A stretch of DNA of 64,000 bases from Gluconobacter cerevisiae (GCF_015244675.1 NZ_JABCQO010000003.1:62001-126000), one strand, 5' to 3'; numbered from the stretch's first letter, positions 28,960-38,065 are shown. Made by a program: numbers and translations. The notes: generated by a model not told the origin, from the sequence alone.

Positions 28960-29953
28960 TGCCCGTCCCCAGAAGTCCGACGCCCAGCGCATAGTAGTCC
29001 GACGGGTTATAACGGCGGATCACGTTGAAGTTGTGATAGACCATGAACGCCTGCGTTCCCGGACCATCAGGCTGTACGACAGCGCCCTTCACGTCCCGGC
29101 GGGAGAATGCCGTCCCGTCCGCCCGACGCACGCCCAGCGCCATCCATTCACCCAATGTCCGCTGGCGGGTCCGACCGGTTTCGTTTTTATCGAGCACCTT
29201 GGTGAGGATGATTTCCTGCCCCCATGGCTCGTTGACCTGCCAGCCGCATTTGCCGAGATAATTGGCGATGGACGCGAACACATCCGCTTCGGACGTCCAG
29301 ATATTGCGCTTGCCGTCCCCGTCCCCATCCGCCGCATAACGCAGATAGGCGCTGGGCATGAACTGCGCCTGCCCCATGGCCCCGGCATAACTGCCGATCA
29401 TGGCAGCAGGTGCGATATCGCCGTCATTGAGGATCTGGAGCGCTTTCATGAGTTCGTTGCGGAAGAATGCCGAGCGTCGTCCGTCAAAGGCAAGCGTCGC
29501 CAGCGCATCGATGACGGAATACGTCCCGTCATGCGCGCCAAAACCCGACTCGAGCCCCCAGATTCCCATGACGGCACGGTCGTCACAGCCAAAGCGCGCG
29601 CTCACGGGGGACATCACGGACTGCTGGGCAGCATAGACGTTCCGCCCCTTCGCAAACCGCGACTCCGGCAGGACGCGGTCCCGGTACTGCGCCCAGGTCA
29701 GTGTGAACTCCGGCTGATGACGGTCCAGCTTGAGCACGGAGGCATTGGGCTGCTTTGTCAGGGAGAGAGCCTGCGAGACGATCGATGGTGCCATCCCCTG
29801 CGCCAGAGCCTGGGTCCGGACACTGTCGAGAAAAGCGGCGTAACTCTGCGCTGATGTCTGGACGGCCGCCTGCGCACGGCCAGAGGAAAGTCCCATTGCG
29901 GCCGAACCGGCAACGGAGGTCAGAGTGGCAAGCAGATAACGTCTTTGAAGCAC
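28946..29953 (-). CDS. Lytic murein transglycosylase (MltB/SltB family)
   Basis: Periplasmic enzyme that cleaves peptidoglycan glycan strands with 1,6-anhydro product formation. The catalytic Glu lies in MGIWGLESGFG, followed by family blocks DALATLAFDGRRSAFFRNEL, GSYAGAMGQAQFMPS and DGDGDGKRNIW. I favour the GTG at 29953 (signal LQRRYLLATLTSVAGSAAMG); the frame runs back to an ATG at 30046, but that region is not signal-like. About 335 residues. It is the first gene of the minus-strand wall operon and has no visible lipobox, so it is probably soluble like SltB. Confidence 0.88.
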   Translation of the reverse strand: MLQRRYLLATLTSVAGSAAMGLSSGRAQAAVQTSAQSYAAFLDSVRTQALAQGMAPSIVSQALSLTKQPNASVLKLDRHQPEFTLTWAQYRDRVLPESRFAKGRNVYAAQQSVMSPVSARFGCDDRAVMGIWGLESGFGAHDGTYSVIDALATLAFDGRRSAFFRNELMKALQILNDGDIAPAAMIGSYAGAMGQAQFMPSAYLRYAADGDGDGKRNIWTSEADVFASIANYLGKCGWQVNEPWGQEIILTKVLDKNETGRTRQRTLGEWMALGVRRADGTAFSRRDVKGAVVQPDGPGTQAFMVYHNFNVIRRYNPSDYYALGVGLLGTGIVSA

Positions 29954-30167
29954 GATCAGGACCAGTCCCTTAAAGGGAGAAATGATAAGGCACACGCTAG
30001 CAATCCGCAGCCCGAACCGCCAGCCTCGCCAGAACTCTGCGGGCACTCTCGCAGAGCATTCGCGCCGAAATATGGCACGCCAAGATTGTGGTCGGCGCGC
30101 TGGCGTGCGAAACCGGCGACTGAATGTTCATGGACCCTCCCCACTCGTGATCGCCATCGGCCCCGCC

Positions 30168-30713
30168 ATGGCCTCACAGCCAGCATGGCTGAAGGTTGCC
30201 ACCATCATTGTTGGCACCTTCATCCTTGAAGACGTCGCTACGGTGCTGTCCGCAGTTGCGGCCCGTGCGGGTGAAGTCAGCATCCCACTGGCTCTGGGCG
30301 CACTTTATTTCGGCGTGGCAGTAGGAGACCTTGGCCTGTACGGCCTTGGGGCGGCGGGCGCGCGATGGCCTTACCTCAGACGCTTTCTGAAACTTCCCAA
30401 GCGCGAACGCACGCAGGACTGGTTCAGCAAGAACGTCATCCGCATTGTTGCCATCTCCCGTTTCGTGCCAGGTGCACGGCTTCCGCTCTATACCGCCTGC
30501 GGTTTTTTCCACGCGCCGTTCCTGCGCTTTGCCCTGACCGCAGTTCTGGCTACGCTTGTGTGGACGACATGTCTTTTCCTGCTCGCCATGCGGGTCGGCG
30601 GTTGGCTTCTTGCCCATCAGGGCGGCTGGCGCTGGGCCGGACTGGCGGGTTTTGTCCTGTGTATCGTCGTCGTCGGGCACCTGATTGCCCGTCTCCAGAC
30701 CGTGAGCAAATAA
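30168..30713 (+). CDS. VTT/DedA-like membrane protein
   Basis: Inner-membrane protein of about 181 residues with 4-5 hydrophobic segments. FILEDVATVLSAVAA and ISRFVPGARLPLYTACG match the DedA/VTT pattern (an acidic residue in the first half and the FxRFxPG-like loop in the second). DedA proteins are linked to undecaprenyl-phosphate or other lipid-carrier flipping. The start is uncertain: ATG 30168 or GTG 30147 are both possible and neither has a good ribosome-binding site. The next gene begins 5 bases after its stop, so the two form a pair. Confidence 0.72.
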   Translation: MASQPAWLKVATIIVGTFILEDVATVLSAVAARAGEVSIPLALGALYFGVAVGDLGLYGLGAAGARWPYLRRFLKLPKRERTQDWFSKNVIRIVAISRFVPGARLPLYTACGFFHAPFLRFALTAVLATLVWTTCLFLLAMRVGGWLLAHQGGWRWAGLAGFVLCIVVVGHLIARLQTVSK

Positions 30714-30718
30714 CAGCA

Positions 30719-31783
30719 ATGTCCAAGTCAGAAGCCGACCAGAATCCGCTCTCCCTTTTCGAATTCTGGCCTGGTTCCATCTTCTACACACCCATCGTCC
30801 TGTACTGGATCGTTATGGGGATAAAATACCGAGATCTCAGCATCTCCACCGCCGCCAACCCACGTATCGAAACGGGTGGCCTGTGCGGCGAAAGCAAGTC
30901 CTCCATTCTCGACATGGGGGGCGCCACGGCGCAGTCGTTCATCGCACCCTATGGTGTCTTCCGCAGCGGCAAAGGGGCGGACCACCGCGCGCTGGATGCC
31001 ATGACGCGCAAAGACCTGTCCTTCCCCGTCGTCATCAAACCCGATATCGGCTGCAACGGCACTGGCGTGAAGCTCGTCCAGTCCCGTGAGCAGCTCGAAA
31101 CGGTTCTGCCGCAGTTCCCCAACGATGTGGACATGCTGGTTCAGGAACTCATCACCTATCCCGTCGAGGCCGGGCTGTTCTACATCCGTCACCCCGACGA
31201 GCCGCGTGGCCGCATCACCTCAATCACTTACAAGGAAGCCCCGATCCTGACAGGTGACGGCGTTTCCACGATCGAGGAACTGCTCCTGAGCGACGCGCGC
31301 ATGAGCCTCGTTCCCCAGATCTACCTGCCGCGTCTGGCAGGACGGGAGAAGAACGTCCTTGCCAAAGGTGAGGAGATGTCGCTGGTCTTTGCAGGCAATC
31401 ACTGCAAGGGGTCCGTCTTCCGGGATGGCCGTGCCGACACGACGGATGCGCTGACGGCCCGTCTCGATGCCATCATGCAGGACATTCCGGATTTCCATTT
31501 CGGGCGTGTGGATGTGAAGGCCGCCTCCATTGACGATCTGCGTCGCGGCGAGAATTTCCGCATCATCGAGATCAATGGCGTCGGGTCCGAAGCCACGCAT
31601 ATCTGGGACCGGCGGACGACGCTCTGGGAAGCCTATCGCGCCCAGTTCTCCCATTACCGCCAGACCTTCCTGATCGGGGCTGCCAACCGGGCACGGGGTT
31701 GGAAAACGTCTGGCGCGTTCTCGATGCTGCATTCCTGGCGCAAGCAGCGCCGTCTGCTGGCGTCTTATCCGCTGAACGACTGA
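30719..31783 (+). CDS. ATP-grasp enzyme with N-terminal membrane-interacting segment
   Basis: 354-residue carboxylate-amine/thiol ligase-type protein, distantly like D-Ala-D-Ala ligase. The glycine-rich ATP loop reads FPVVIKPDIGCNGTGVKLV (near residue 102); RVDVKAAS and FRIIEINGVGSEA (near 280) supply the Mg/ATP acidic residues. Before the ATP-grasp fold is a hydrophobic stretch (LFEFWPGSIFYTPIVLYWIV, residues 13-32) that probably anchors the protein to the membrane, then NPRIETGGLCGESKSS. It is transcribed with the VTT membrane protein. Substrates are unknown; true Ddl is unlikely. Confidence 0.72.
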   Translation: MSKSEADQNPLSLFEFWPGSIFYTPIVLYWIVMGIKYRDLSISTAANPRIETGGLCGESKSSILDMGGATAQSFIAPYGVFRSGKGADHRALDAMTRKDLSFPVVIKPDIGCNGTGVKLVQSREQLETVLPQFPNDVDMLVQELITYPVEAGLFYIRHPDEPRGRITSITYKEAPILTGDGVSTIEELLLSDARMSLVPQIYLPRLAGREKNVLAKGEEMSLVFAGNHCKGSVFRDGRADTTDALTARLDAIMQDIPDFHFGRVDVKAASIDDLRRGENFRIIEINGVGSEATHIWDRRTTLWEAYRAQFSHYRQTFLIGAANRARGWKTSGAFSMLHSWRKQRRLLASYPLND

Positions 31784-31796
31784 AGAACAGCGGGCC

Positions 31797-32261
31797 TTAC
31801 TGGCCCAGCTTGCCGCCACCGAAAATATAATTGCTGACCTGCTGCTCCAGCGAGAGCTGATCCTGCGTGTCCGTAATCTTGCCTTCGCTGGAGAGCGTCG
31901 TGCGGGAATGACCCGGCTGGATCTGAAGGGCATTGTCCGCCGTCATGGTCGGAGCACCGATTCCCACGGCTGTATCCACCGGAAGGTGCAGGCGCTGGTC
32001 CACCGTAAAAGCGACATCCGCCATCTGCGTTCTGGGGTCGAGCGTGATGGACACGACACGTCCTACCGGAACGCCTGCGAGATCGACATTCGCGCCTGCA
32101 TGAAGTCCGTTCGCGGAATTAAAGGCGGCGTGAAGAACCGAACCCTGAAAGTCCGGACCCTTACGCAGGGCATTACCGTAAACGAGGAATGTTCCGGCAA
32201 TCGCCAGCACCAGACCACTGGCCAAGATGGCGCCCCCGCGGCCGCTCAATGTTGACTGCAT
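31797..32261 (-). CDS. mlaD: MlaD-type MCE-domain lipid-transport protein
   Basis: Membrane-anchored periplasmic subunit of a phospholipid transport system that maintains outer-membrane asymmetry. One N-terminal membrane helix (GAILASGLVLAIAGTFLVYG) is followed by the MCE core with ANVDLAGVPVGRVVSITLD and the short C-terminal tail QVSNYIFGGG. The 154-residue length is right for MlaD. No mlaE, mlaF or mlaC gene is seen in this window, so its partners must be elsewhere. It is convergent with the ATP-grasp gene (13-base gap). Confidence 0.85.
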   Translation of the reverse strand: MQSTLSGRGGAILASGLVLAIAGTFLVYGNALRKGPDFQGSVLHAAFNSANGLHAGANVDLAGVPVGRVVSITLDPRTQMADVAFTVDQRLHLPVDTAVGIGAPTMTADNALQIQPGHSRTTLSSEGKITDTQDQLSLEQQVSNYIFGGGKLGQ

Positions 32262-32421
32262 GCCAGCCTCGCCTTCCGGAAAATCTTGAACAGCTCGGGA
32301 GTTAGTCCTCCCATGACCGACCGGTCAAGGCTACATCCATGGTTGCGTCGATTGTAACCATCAGGCAATTGATCTGCTTTTCCGCCTTTGCAAACCGCAG
32401 GCATTTACCAAGACAGGCTCC

Positions 32422-33264
32422 ATGACGCTTCTTCAGGCCCTCATTCTCGCCGTCGTCCAGGGAATTACCGAGCCCTTTCCGGTAAGCAGCCTTGGCCATG
32501 CCGTTCTCCTGCCCGCGCTTCTGCACTGGGATCTGGATGAGCACGCACCGATGTTCCTGCCGTTCCTGACCATGCTTCATGTCGGAACGCTGGCTGCACT
32601 GGCGGGTGTGTTCTGGAAAGACTGGATGGCCATTCTGACCGGCATGATGGGCCGTCATGGCCGCCACGCCCAGATGGACGCGATTCGGGTCTTCCTGCTC
32701 CTCGTCATCGCCACCATTCCCGCCGTGCTGGTCGGTTGGCTTCTGGAACATCGTCTTCGTAATGTTTTCGGCTCTCCCATCGCTGTGGCAGGCTTCCTGA
32801 TCCTGAACGGTTTTCTTCTGATGGCCACCGAATGGCTCCGCCGCCAGAAAGGGCAGCGGGACCATCGCCCCATTTCGACCCTCGCCCCGAAAGACGCCGC
32901 CATCATCGGCATCTGGCAGTGCCTTGCCTTTCTGCCCGGCCTGTCACGCTCCGGCGCCACCATGAATGGCGGTCTTCTGCGGGGGCTGGATCACGAAACA
33001 GCCGCGCGTTTCTCTCTTTTGATGGCCCAACCCATCGTGCTGGCCGCAACAGTTCGCGAAGCCTGGCAGATGCGTCACATGACGATCTCACATGACATCA
33101 TGATCCAGTGTGTTGCAGGCGCCATCGTCGCCGGAATAACCGCACTGATCTGCTCGCTTCTCATGCTGCGCTTCTTCCGCAACCATGACGGCTGGGCCCT
33201 TACACCGTTTGGCGTCTATTGCATCGTTGCCGGAACCTTTTCCGCTGCCGTCATTCTTCTCTGA
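32422..33264 (+). CDS. uppP: Undecaprenyl-diphosphatase UppP (BacA)
   Basis: Inner-membrane enzyme that recycles undecaprenyl pyrophosphate to the monophosphate lipid carrier for peptidoglycan and polysaccharide export. The catalytic segment GITEPFPVSSLGH keeps the Glu and His but has Pro-Phe where EFLP is usual; the second motif LPGLSRSGATM is intact. 280 residues with about eight hydrophobic segments. It is divergent from mlaD across a 160-base gap containing a short inverted repeat (ATGGTT / AACCAT, 32339-32361). Confidence 0.93.
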   Translation: MTLLQALILAVVQGITEPFPVSSLGHAVLLPALLHWDLDEHAPMFLPFLTMLHVGTLAALAGVFWKDWMAILTGMMGRHGRHAQMDAIRVFLLLVIATIPAVLVGWLLEHRLRNVFGSPIAVAGFLILNGFLLMATEWLRRQKGQRDHRPISTLAPKDAAIIGIWQCLAFLPGLSRSGATMNGGLLRGLDHETAARFSLLMAQPIVLAATVREAWQMRHMTISHDIMIQCVAGAIVAGITALICSLLMLRFFRNHDGWALTPFGVYCIVAGTFSAAVILL

Positions 33265-33302
33265 ACTTCCCAGCCGCCGTTTTTCGCGGCACATTACGGA
33301 TC

Positions 33303-34844
33303 ATGCCAGCTTCGATACAATCTCCTCCTGACACTCCCGGATCAGGTCGCCGGAAGACTCTTGAACAGGTCCTGTTTGAAAACGATACGAACGGCCTCAA
33401 GCGCAGTCTGACAGCGACCCAGTTGGTCATTCTTGGCGTCGGGTCCACGATCGGCGCTGGCATCTATGTCATGACCGGCACGGCGGCTGCCGAATATGCC
33501 GGGCCATCCGTACTGATCTCTTTTGTCATCGCTGCCCTGGCCTGTTTGTTCACGGCGTTTTCATACGGCGAACTCTCCTCAACCCTGCCCGTCTCAGGTT
33601 CAGCCTATTCCTACGCCTATATCTCAATGGGCGAAAAAGTGGCCTGGATAGTCGGCTGGCTGCTGCTTCTGGAATATGGCATCTCGTGCTCCGCTGTTGC
33701 CGCCGGTCTTTCAGGGTATGCCAGCTCCCTTCTGGGCATCACCGGCTTTCATATCCCCGCTGCCCTAACCCATGCCACGCTTCAGCCCGTAGCGGGTACG
33801 GCTGGCGCGCAGATCAGCGCAGGATGGCGGTTTGACCTGATCGGCTTCGTAGCAACGCTTCTCGTAACCGCCCTGCTCGTGCGCGGCATTGAGGAATCAG
33901 CCCGCGTCAACACCATGATCGTGGCGCTTAAAGTGGGCGTCCTGTTCGTCTTCGTGGCGTTCGGGATCGGTGCCATCAATCCGGCGAACTGGCATCCGTT
34001 CATTCCCCCGAGCGAAGGCGGGTTTCATTATGGTGTGCGCGGCGTCTTTCGCGCGGCATCGGTCATTTTCTTTGCCTATGTCGGATTTGAAGCTGTTTCC
34101 ACAGCCTCTGCCGAGGCCCGCAATCCCACACGCGACGTTCCGATCGGCATCATCGGCAGTCTGCTGATCTGCACCGTCGTCTATATGATCGTCGCCACGG
34201 TTCTGCTCGGGATCGTACCCTATCGTGAGTTGGACGTGCCCGATCCGCTCGCGATTGCCGTGAAGATCATGCATACGCCCTGGCTGGCCCTGCTGGTCAA
34301 TATCGGTGCGACGATCGGTTTATGTTCGGTTCTGATGGGGCTGATGTATGCTCAGTCCCGCGTTCTGCTGACCATCAGCCGCGACGGCCTGATCCCGCAG
34401 ATCTTCTGTGTCATCCATCCGCAATTCCGCACACCGTGGATCGGCACGATCGTGCTCGGCCTCGTCGTCGCTCTCATCACTGCGACACTGCCGATCGATA
34501 TTATCAGCGACCTTGTTTCCATCGGAACAGCCGCCGCATTCGGAATTGTCTGTTTTACGGTGATCTGGCAGCGCAACACACGCCCGGACATTGTTCGACC
34601 CTTCAGCGTCCCGCTGGGCGGCATCCGTATCCGGGGGTTCTGGATCGGCACGACACCGGCGCTCGGGATTTTGTTCTGTCTGGTAATGACCATCCCGCTG
34701 GTTTCAGACATGGTCAACGCTGTCAGAAGCGGCAATCCGGTGCCATTGATCCTTCTGGTGACCTATCTGGTTCTGGGCGTCGCAACATACGTCTTCTACG
34801 GTCGCAGGCACTCCAAAATGCGCCCCGAACTGCCTTTAGTCTGA
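33303..34844 (+). CDS. Amino-acid permease (APC superfamily, CAT-like)
   Basis: Inner-membrane amino-acid transporter of 513 residues with about 12 membrane segments. GVGSTIGAGIYVMTG in the first helix is the APC substrate-binding signature, and FFAYVGFEAVSTASAEARNP is the helix-6/7 region typical of cationic amino-acid transporters (YfnA/YhdG type). I chose ATG 33303, 38 bases after uppP; an earlier ATG at 33219 would overlap it. Its last 9 bases overlap the convergent MscS gene. The substrate is not defined. Confidence 0.9.
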   Translation: MPASIQSPPDTPGSGRRKTLEQVLFENDTNGLKRSLTATQLVILGVGSTIGAGIYVMTGTAAAEYAGPSVLISFVIAALACLFTAFSYGELSSTLPVSGSAYSYAYISMGEKVAWIVGWLLLLEYGISCSAVAAGLSGYASSLLGITGFHIPAALTHATLQPVAGTAGAQISAGWRFDLIGFVATLLVTALLVRGIEESARVNTMIVALKVGVLFVFVAFGIGAINPANWHPFIPPSEGGFHYGVRGVFRAASVIFFAYVGFEAVSTASAEARNPTRDVPIGIIGSLLICTVVYMIVATVLLGIVPYRELDVPDPLAIAVKIMHTPWLALLVNIGATIGLCSVLMGLMYAQSRVLLTISRDGLIPQIFCVIHPQFRTPWIGTIVLGLVVALITATLPIDIISDLVSIGTAAAFGIVCFTVIWQRNTRPDIVRPFSVPLGGIRIRGFWIGTTPALGILFCLVMTIPLVSDMVNAVRSGNPVPLILLVTYLVLGVATYVFYGRRHSKMRPELPLV

Positions 34845-36056
34845 CGACATCGACGCGCTGCCCATTCCGGGGCCCATATAGCTTCCCGGCGGCGGGCGTC
34901 CGATCGGGGGTGCCATCTGCTCCCACGGCTCTTGCCCGCCCGGACCAGGAGGCATCATGGAAAAACGCGAACGTGGCAGCGCTTCGGGGCATTCATCGCG
35001 GATCCGGGCTATGATCTTCTCACGGATATCACACCGCAGATCCCAGCTCTGAAGCGCCGTGCGTGCGCTGGCGATGATGCGGATGGACATGACATGCGCA
35101 TCGCAGTCTGCCACCTGCACGTCGAACACACGCCCATCCCAAAGCGGGCAGCCCCGCACGATCTCATTCAGCATCTCGCGGATCTTATCCATCGGCGCCT
35201 GATAATCGACCCACAGGAACACCACGCCGATGATGGCCGCAGAGTTATGCGTCCAGTTCTCGAACTGGTTCTCCAGAAAATACGAGATCGGCACGATATG
35301 CCGCCTCCAGTCCCAGACACGCAGCACCACATAGGTCGCGTTGATTTCTTCCACCCAGCACCAGTCGCCATTGATGATGATCAGGTCTTCCATCCGGATC
35401 GGCTGCGTGAGCGCAATCTGTACGCCCGCAATCAGGTTCGTCAGAAGCCCGCGCGCTGAGAGGCCGACGATCAGGGACGCCGCTCCCGCTGAGGCGAACA
35501 GTGACAGCCCGTACTGCTTGACGGACGGGAAAAGCATCAGGGCCGATGCCACCGTCACAATCCCCACCAAAATCTCCGTCAGCCGCCGCAGGACGCGGAT
35601 CTGCGTCTGGTGCGAACGGATCATGATATCGTCGGTCTGCTCCCGCGAGGCGAGGCGGTTGAGATAAACTTCCGTCATGATCCGGAAGACCATGATCGCC
35701 GAAAAGCCAAAAGTCAGGATCAGCAGGAACAGCAGGAACAGCTGAAAGTTGTCTTCCTGTGCGGCCGTGAACCCTGTCGCGGCCGGCAACGAAAACAGCA
35801 TGGCCAACAGCGCCACCATCAAACGCGTCGGCCGCCGGAGGGACGAAACAATACGGCGAATCAAGGCAGCCTTGCGTGAGCCCGGAATTCTCAAAAGCTG
35901 TTTTGTAACCAGATTACCGCAATAGAACGCCAGCACCCCTACTACCACGAGCATCAGTACCGAAACGACGGAAGCTGGGAGCCAGGTGAAATAGGACCTT
36001 ATGGCAAACAGAATGCTGACGAAGTGCTGCGTCACCAGATGGAGGACTCCTTGCAT
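34836..36056 (-). CDS. MscS-family mechanosensitive ion channel
   Basis: Inner-membrane tension-gated channel of 406 residues. Four N-terminal hydrophobic segments precede the pore helix (LFASAGAASLIVGLSARGLL), which is Gly/Ala-patterned as in MscS, and the beta domain with IRMEDLIIINGDWCWVEEI and VPISYFLENQFENW. A Pro/Gly/Met-rich tail (PPGPGGQEPWEQMAPPIGRP) ends the protein and is longer than in basic MscS. It probably protects against hypo-osmotic shock, relevant for a bacterium in sugar-rich media. Confidence 0.9.
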   Translation of the reverse strand: MQGVLHLVTQHFVSILFAIRSYFTWLPASVVSVLMLVVVGVLAFYCGNLVTKQLLRIPGSRKAALIRRIVSSLRRPTRLMVALLAMLFSLPAATGFTAAQEDNFQLFLLFLLILTFGFSAIMVFRIMTEVYLNRLASREQTDDIMIRSHQTQIRVLRRLTEILVGIVTVASALMLFPSVKQYGLSLFASAGAASLIVGLSARGLLTNLIAGVQIALTQPIRMEDLIIINGDWCWVEEINATYVVLRVWDWRRHIVPISYFLENQFENWTHNSAAIIGVVFLWVDYQAPMDKIREMLNEIVRGCPLWDGRVFDVQVADCDAHVMSIRIIASARTALQSWDLRCDIREKIIARIRDECPEALPRSRFSMMPPGPGGQEPWEQMAPPIGRPPPGSYMGPGMGSASMSSD

Positions 36057-36189
36057 CGAAAGGAATTGAAAGGCCGAAGATGGCCATAATGATGGGAAAA
36101 CAGTGATGATCCAAATGCCACGGGCACCCCGAACAATGCGAGCCGTAAAAACATCTTATTTTACGTGGTGTTTTCCTATGATTAACGTG

Positions 36190-36218
36190 TTGACACCCGG
36201 AAAGAACCCCCTTAAAAC
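36190..36218 (+). promoter_or_regulatory. Putative promoter of tRNA-Met
   Basis: A perfect -35 TTGACA (36190-36195) is followed after 17 bases by TAAAAC (36213-36218), a 4/6 match to the -10. The predicted start lies about 25 bases before the tRNA. This is the best sigma-70-like -35 noticed in the window. Confidence 0.55.
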
Positions 36219-36249
36219 CCCGCCACAACGCCGGTTTAACCGGCAGGAT

Positions 36250-36324
36250 GGCGGTGTAGCTCAGTGGTAGAGCAGGGGAATCATAATCCCTTGGTCGGCG
36301 GTTCAAATCCGTCCACCGCTACCA
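36250..36324 (+). tRNA. tRNA-Met (anticodon CAU)
   Basis: 75 nucleotides with encoded CCA. The acceptor stem GGCGGTG / CACCGCT (first pair G-U), D arm GCTC/GAGC, anticodon stem GGGGA/TCCCT around loop ATCATAA, and T arm GGCGG-TTCAAAT-CCGTC all fold. The anticodon is CAU. The first pair is formed, so it is not the initiator. The loop context GGAATCATAATCC resembles alphaproteobacterial elongator tRNA-Met; a lysidine-modified tRNA-Ile(CAU) cannot be fully excluded because the variable loop TTGGTC is also seen in that class. No terminator is seen before the next gene, 74 bases on. Confidence 0.93.
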
Positions 36325-36398
36325 TTCTTTTCCCAAAAATTTAATTCCTGTGTAACAAACCTCTATTGCAAGAGGTCATTTCCTGTATTCTGTCGGGC

Positions 36399-37268
36399 AT
36401 GATCAAAAAGCCCCTCGCCGTCGTGACGATGGTCTATAACGAGCCGGAACACCTTAAAGTCTGGCAGCGTCATTATGGCTCACAGGTCGGGGAAAGCGCC
36501 TGTTATGTTGTCGATCACGGCTCCGATGACGGCTGTGTGGCCCATCTTGGACAAGTCAATGTCATACGAATCCCCCGTTCTCCACAAGACGATGAACGCC
36601 GCGTCCGGGCGATCAATAAACTCTGCGACAGCCTGCTCGAATGGTATGACAGCGTCATCTATACGGATGTGGACGAAATCCTTCTTGCAGACCCCGCTTT
36701 TGTCCCGTCCCTGACAGAGTTTGCGCTGCTGAACCGGACTCCTGTGGTAACGGCGACCGGCTTTGATGTCATTCATCTTCCAAACGAAGAAGGCCCATTC
36801 GACTACAGCCGTCCCTTCTCCCTGCAGCGCCGCCATCTCCGCTTTTCCAGCGCGATGTGTAAGCCTGTCCTTACCCGCATCCCCATCACATGGGCGCCCG
36901 GCTTTCATTGCTGTGAAGAGGCCGTTCCCAGTCTCACCGCCCCTCTTTTCCTCTTCCATCTGCGCTATGCGGATCTGGCTTCGGGTCTGACACGGCTGGA
37001 GCGAACCCGACGGCAACCGTGGATTTCGGAAGACGTCGGGCGTCATCAGCGTCTCGACAATACGGATTGGGAAAACATGCTGCTTGCAATGGCAGGACTA
37101 CCCAGAACGGAAAGCACGCTCGACAATCGGGACGAGCGCCTTGCAGACTGGAGACAGCGGGTAGAAGACAGTACCCAGACGCGTCTGCACGATCTTTACC
37201 GACTTGATCTGCATCTGAGCGGGACCGAGCTCTGGTGCCTGCCAGACCGCTTCGTAGGGCGCGCCTGA
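36399..37268 (+). CDS. Glycosyltransferase family 2-like protein
   Basis: 289-residue cytoplasmic glycosyltransferase-like protein. VVTMVYNEPEHLKVWQRHY and YVVDHGSDDG at the N-terminus give the GT-A nucleotide-sugar fold, and YTDVDEILL (about residue 89) supplies the DxD metal site. It resembles the Glyco_tranf_2_4 subgroup rather than long processive synthases. The start is ATG 36399; an earlier in-frame ATG at 36388 region was not preferred. It lies between tRNA-Met and a strong terminator, with no other polysaccharide genes nearby, so the acceptor is unknown. Confidence 0.7.
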   Translation: MIKKPLAVVTMVYNEPEHLKVWQRHYGSQVGESACYVVDHGSDDGCVAHLGQVNVIRIPRSPQDDERRVRAINKLCDSLLEWYDSVIYTDVDEILLADPAFVPSLTEFALLNRTPVVTATGFDVIHLPNEEGPFDYSRPFSLQRRHLRFSSAMCKPVLTRIPITWAPGFHCCEEAVPSLTAPLFLFHLRYADLASGLTRLERTRRQPWISEDVGRHQRLDNTDWENMLLAMAGLPRTESTLDNRDERLADWRQRVEDSTQTRLHDLYRLDLHLSGTELWCLPDRFVGRA

Positions 37269-37269
37269 A

Positions 37270-37310
37270 GCATAAAAAAACCGGCTCCTTGCGGGCCGGT
37301 TTTTTTATGC
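37270..37310. terminator. Bidirectional terminator between glycosyltransferase and DUF4167 genes
   Basis: A perfect 16-base-pair stem (37270-37285 with 37295-37310) carries seven A on the left arm and seven T on the right arm around a GC core CCGGC/GCCGG, with a 9-base loop. The symmetry gives a T-run on either strand, as expected between two convergent genes. Confidence 0.9.
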
Positions 37311-37327
37311 GCTGAAGACCGAAAGTC

Positions 37328-37789
37328 TTACTCTGCTTCGGCTTCTGCCGGACGACGATCGTGATCTTCATCGGAAGATCGTTCCGAAGCGTATTCGCCC
37401 TCTTGCTCGGATGACGGCGCTTCGTCTTCGCCACGCTCGCCACGCGGCTCGCGACGGTCTTCGTAAGCCCGCTGCCGCTGCTGCTGACGCTCGTTACGTT
37501 CCTGCTGGCTCTTCTCGGCAGCCTGGTTCATGGCGTTGAGAATACGGAAATAATGCTCCGCATGCTGGAAGTAGGCTTCTGCAAGAATGCGGTCGCCAGT
37601 CCCGGTGGCGTCGCGACCAAGCTGGAGATACTTCTCAAACAGCTGCTGCGCCGTACCGCGGACCCTCAAATCAGGCCCGTTGCTGTCAAACACATGGTTG
37701 CGGTTCAGAGGTGTCTGGGCATTACTGCTGCTACGTGACGGCCCACTGCCCGCACGATGGTGCCGGCCTCTTATGCGCTTCATATTCAT
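37328..37789 (-). CDS. DUF4167 domain protein
   Basis: Alphaproteobacterial protein of unknown function, 153 residues. The conserved N-terminal part holds KRIRGRHHR, NRNHVFDSNGPDLRVRGTA and QLFEKYLQLGRDA, followed by AEAYFQHAEHYFRILNA, the full DUF4167 signature. The C-terminal third is a charged low-complexity tail rich in Glu, Arg and Gln, which suggests RNA or protein binding. An ATG at 37810 would add seven residues (MKVHHGS) of doubtful value. It lies downstream of prmC-prfA, its usual neighbours, but after a 276-base gap. Confidence 0.85.
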   Translation of the reverse strand: MNMKRIRGRHHRAGSGPSRSSSNAQTPLNRNHVFDSNGPDLRVRGTAQQLFEKYLQLGRDATGTGDRILAEAYFQHAEHYFRILNAMNQAAEKSQQERNERQQQRQRAYEDRREPRGERGEDEAPSSEQEGEYASERSSDEDHDRRPAEAEAE

Positions 37790-38065
37790 CGACCCGTGAT
37801 GCACTTTCATGATGACGTGGACCGTTCTGCAACCGCAGAAAGTTCCGATCGCCGCTATCGAAAAAGACGTCTGTCTGTTCCGCTATGGCTGAACCCGGCT
37901 CAGCCAGTCTTCCATCGTCAGTGCATGATGACATGAACGATGGGCAAAGATACGCTTGAGAGTGTTTGTAAAACACTTTCAATTCGCATGCATTGGCAAT
38001 AGCCATACCAAGTTCCGTCAGTCAAGCCAACGGTTTTTCATCATCTAGCGTCGCTGAATGCCTCC

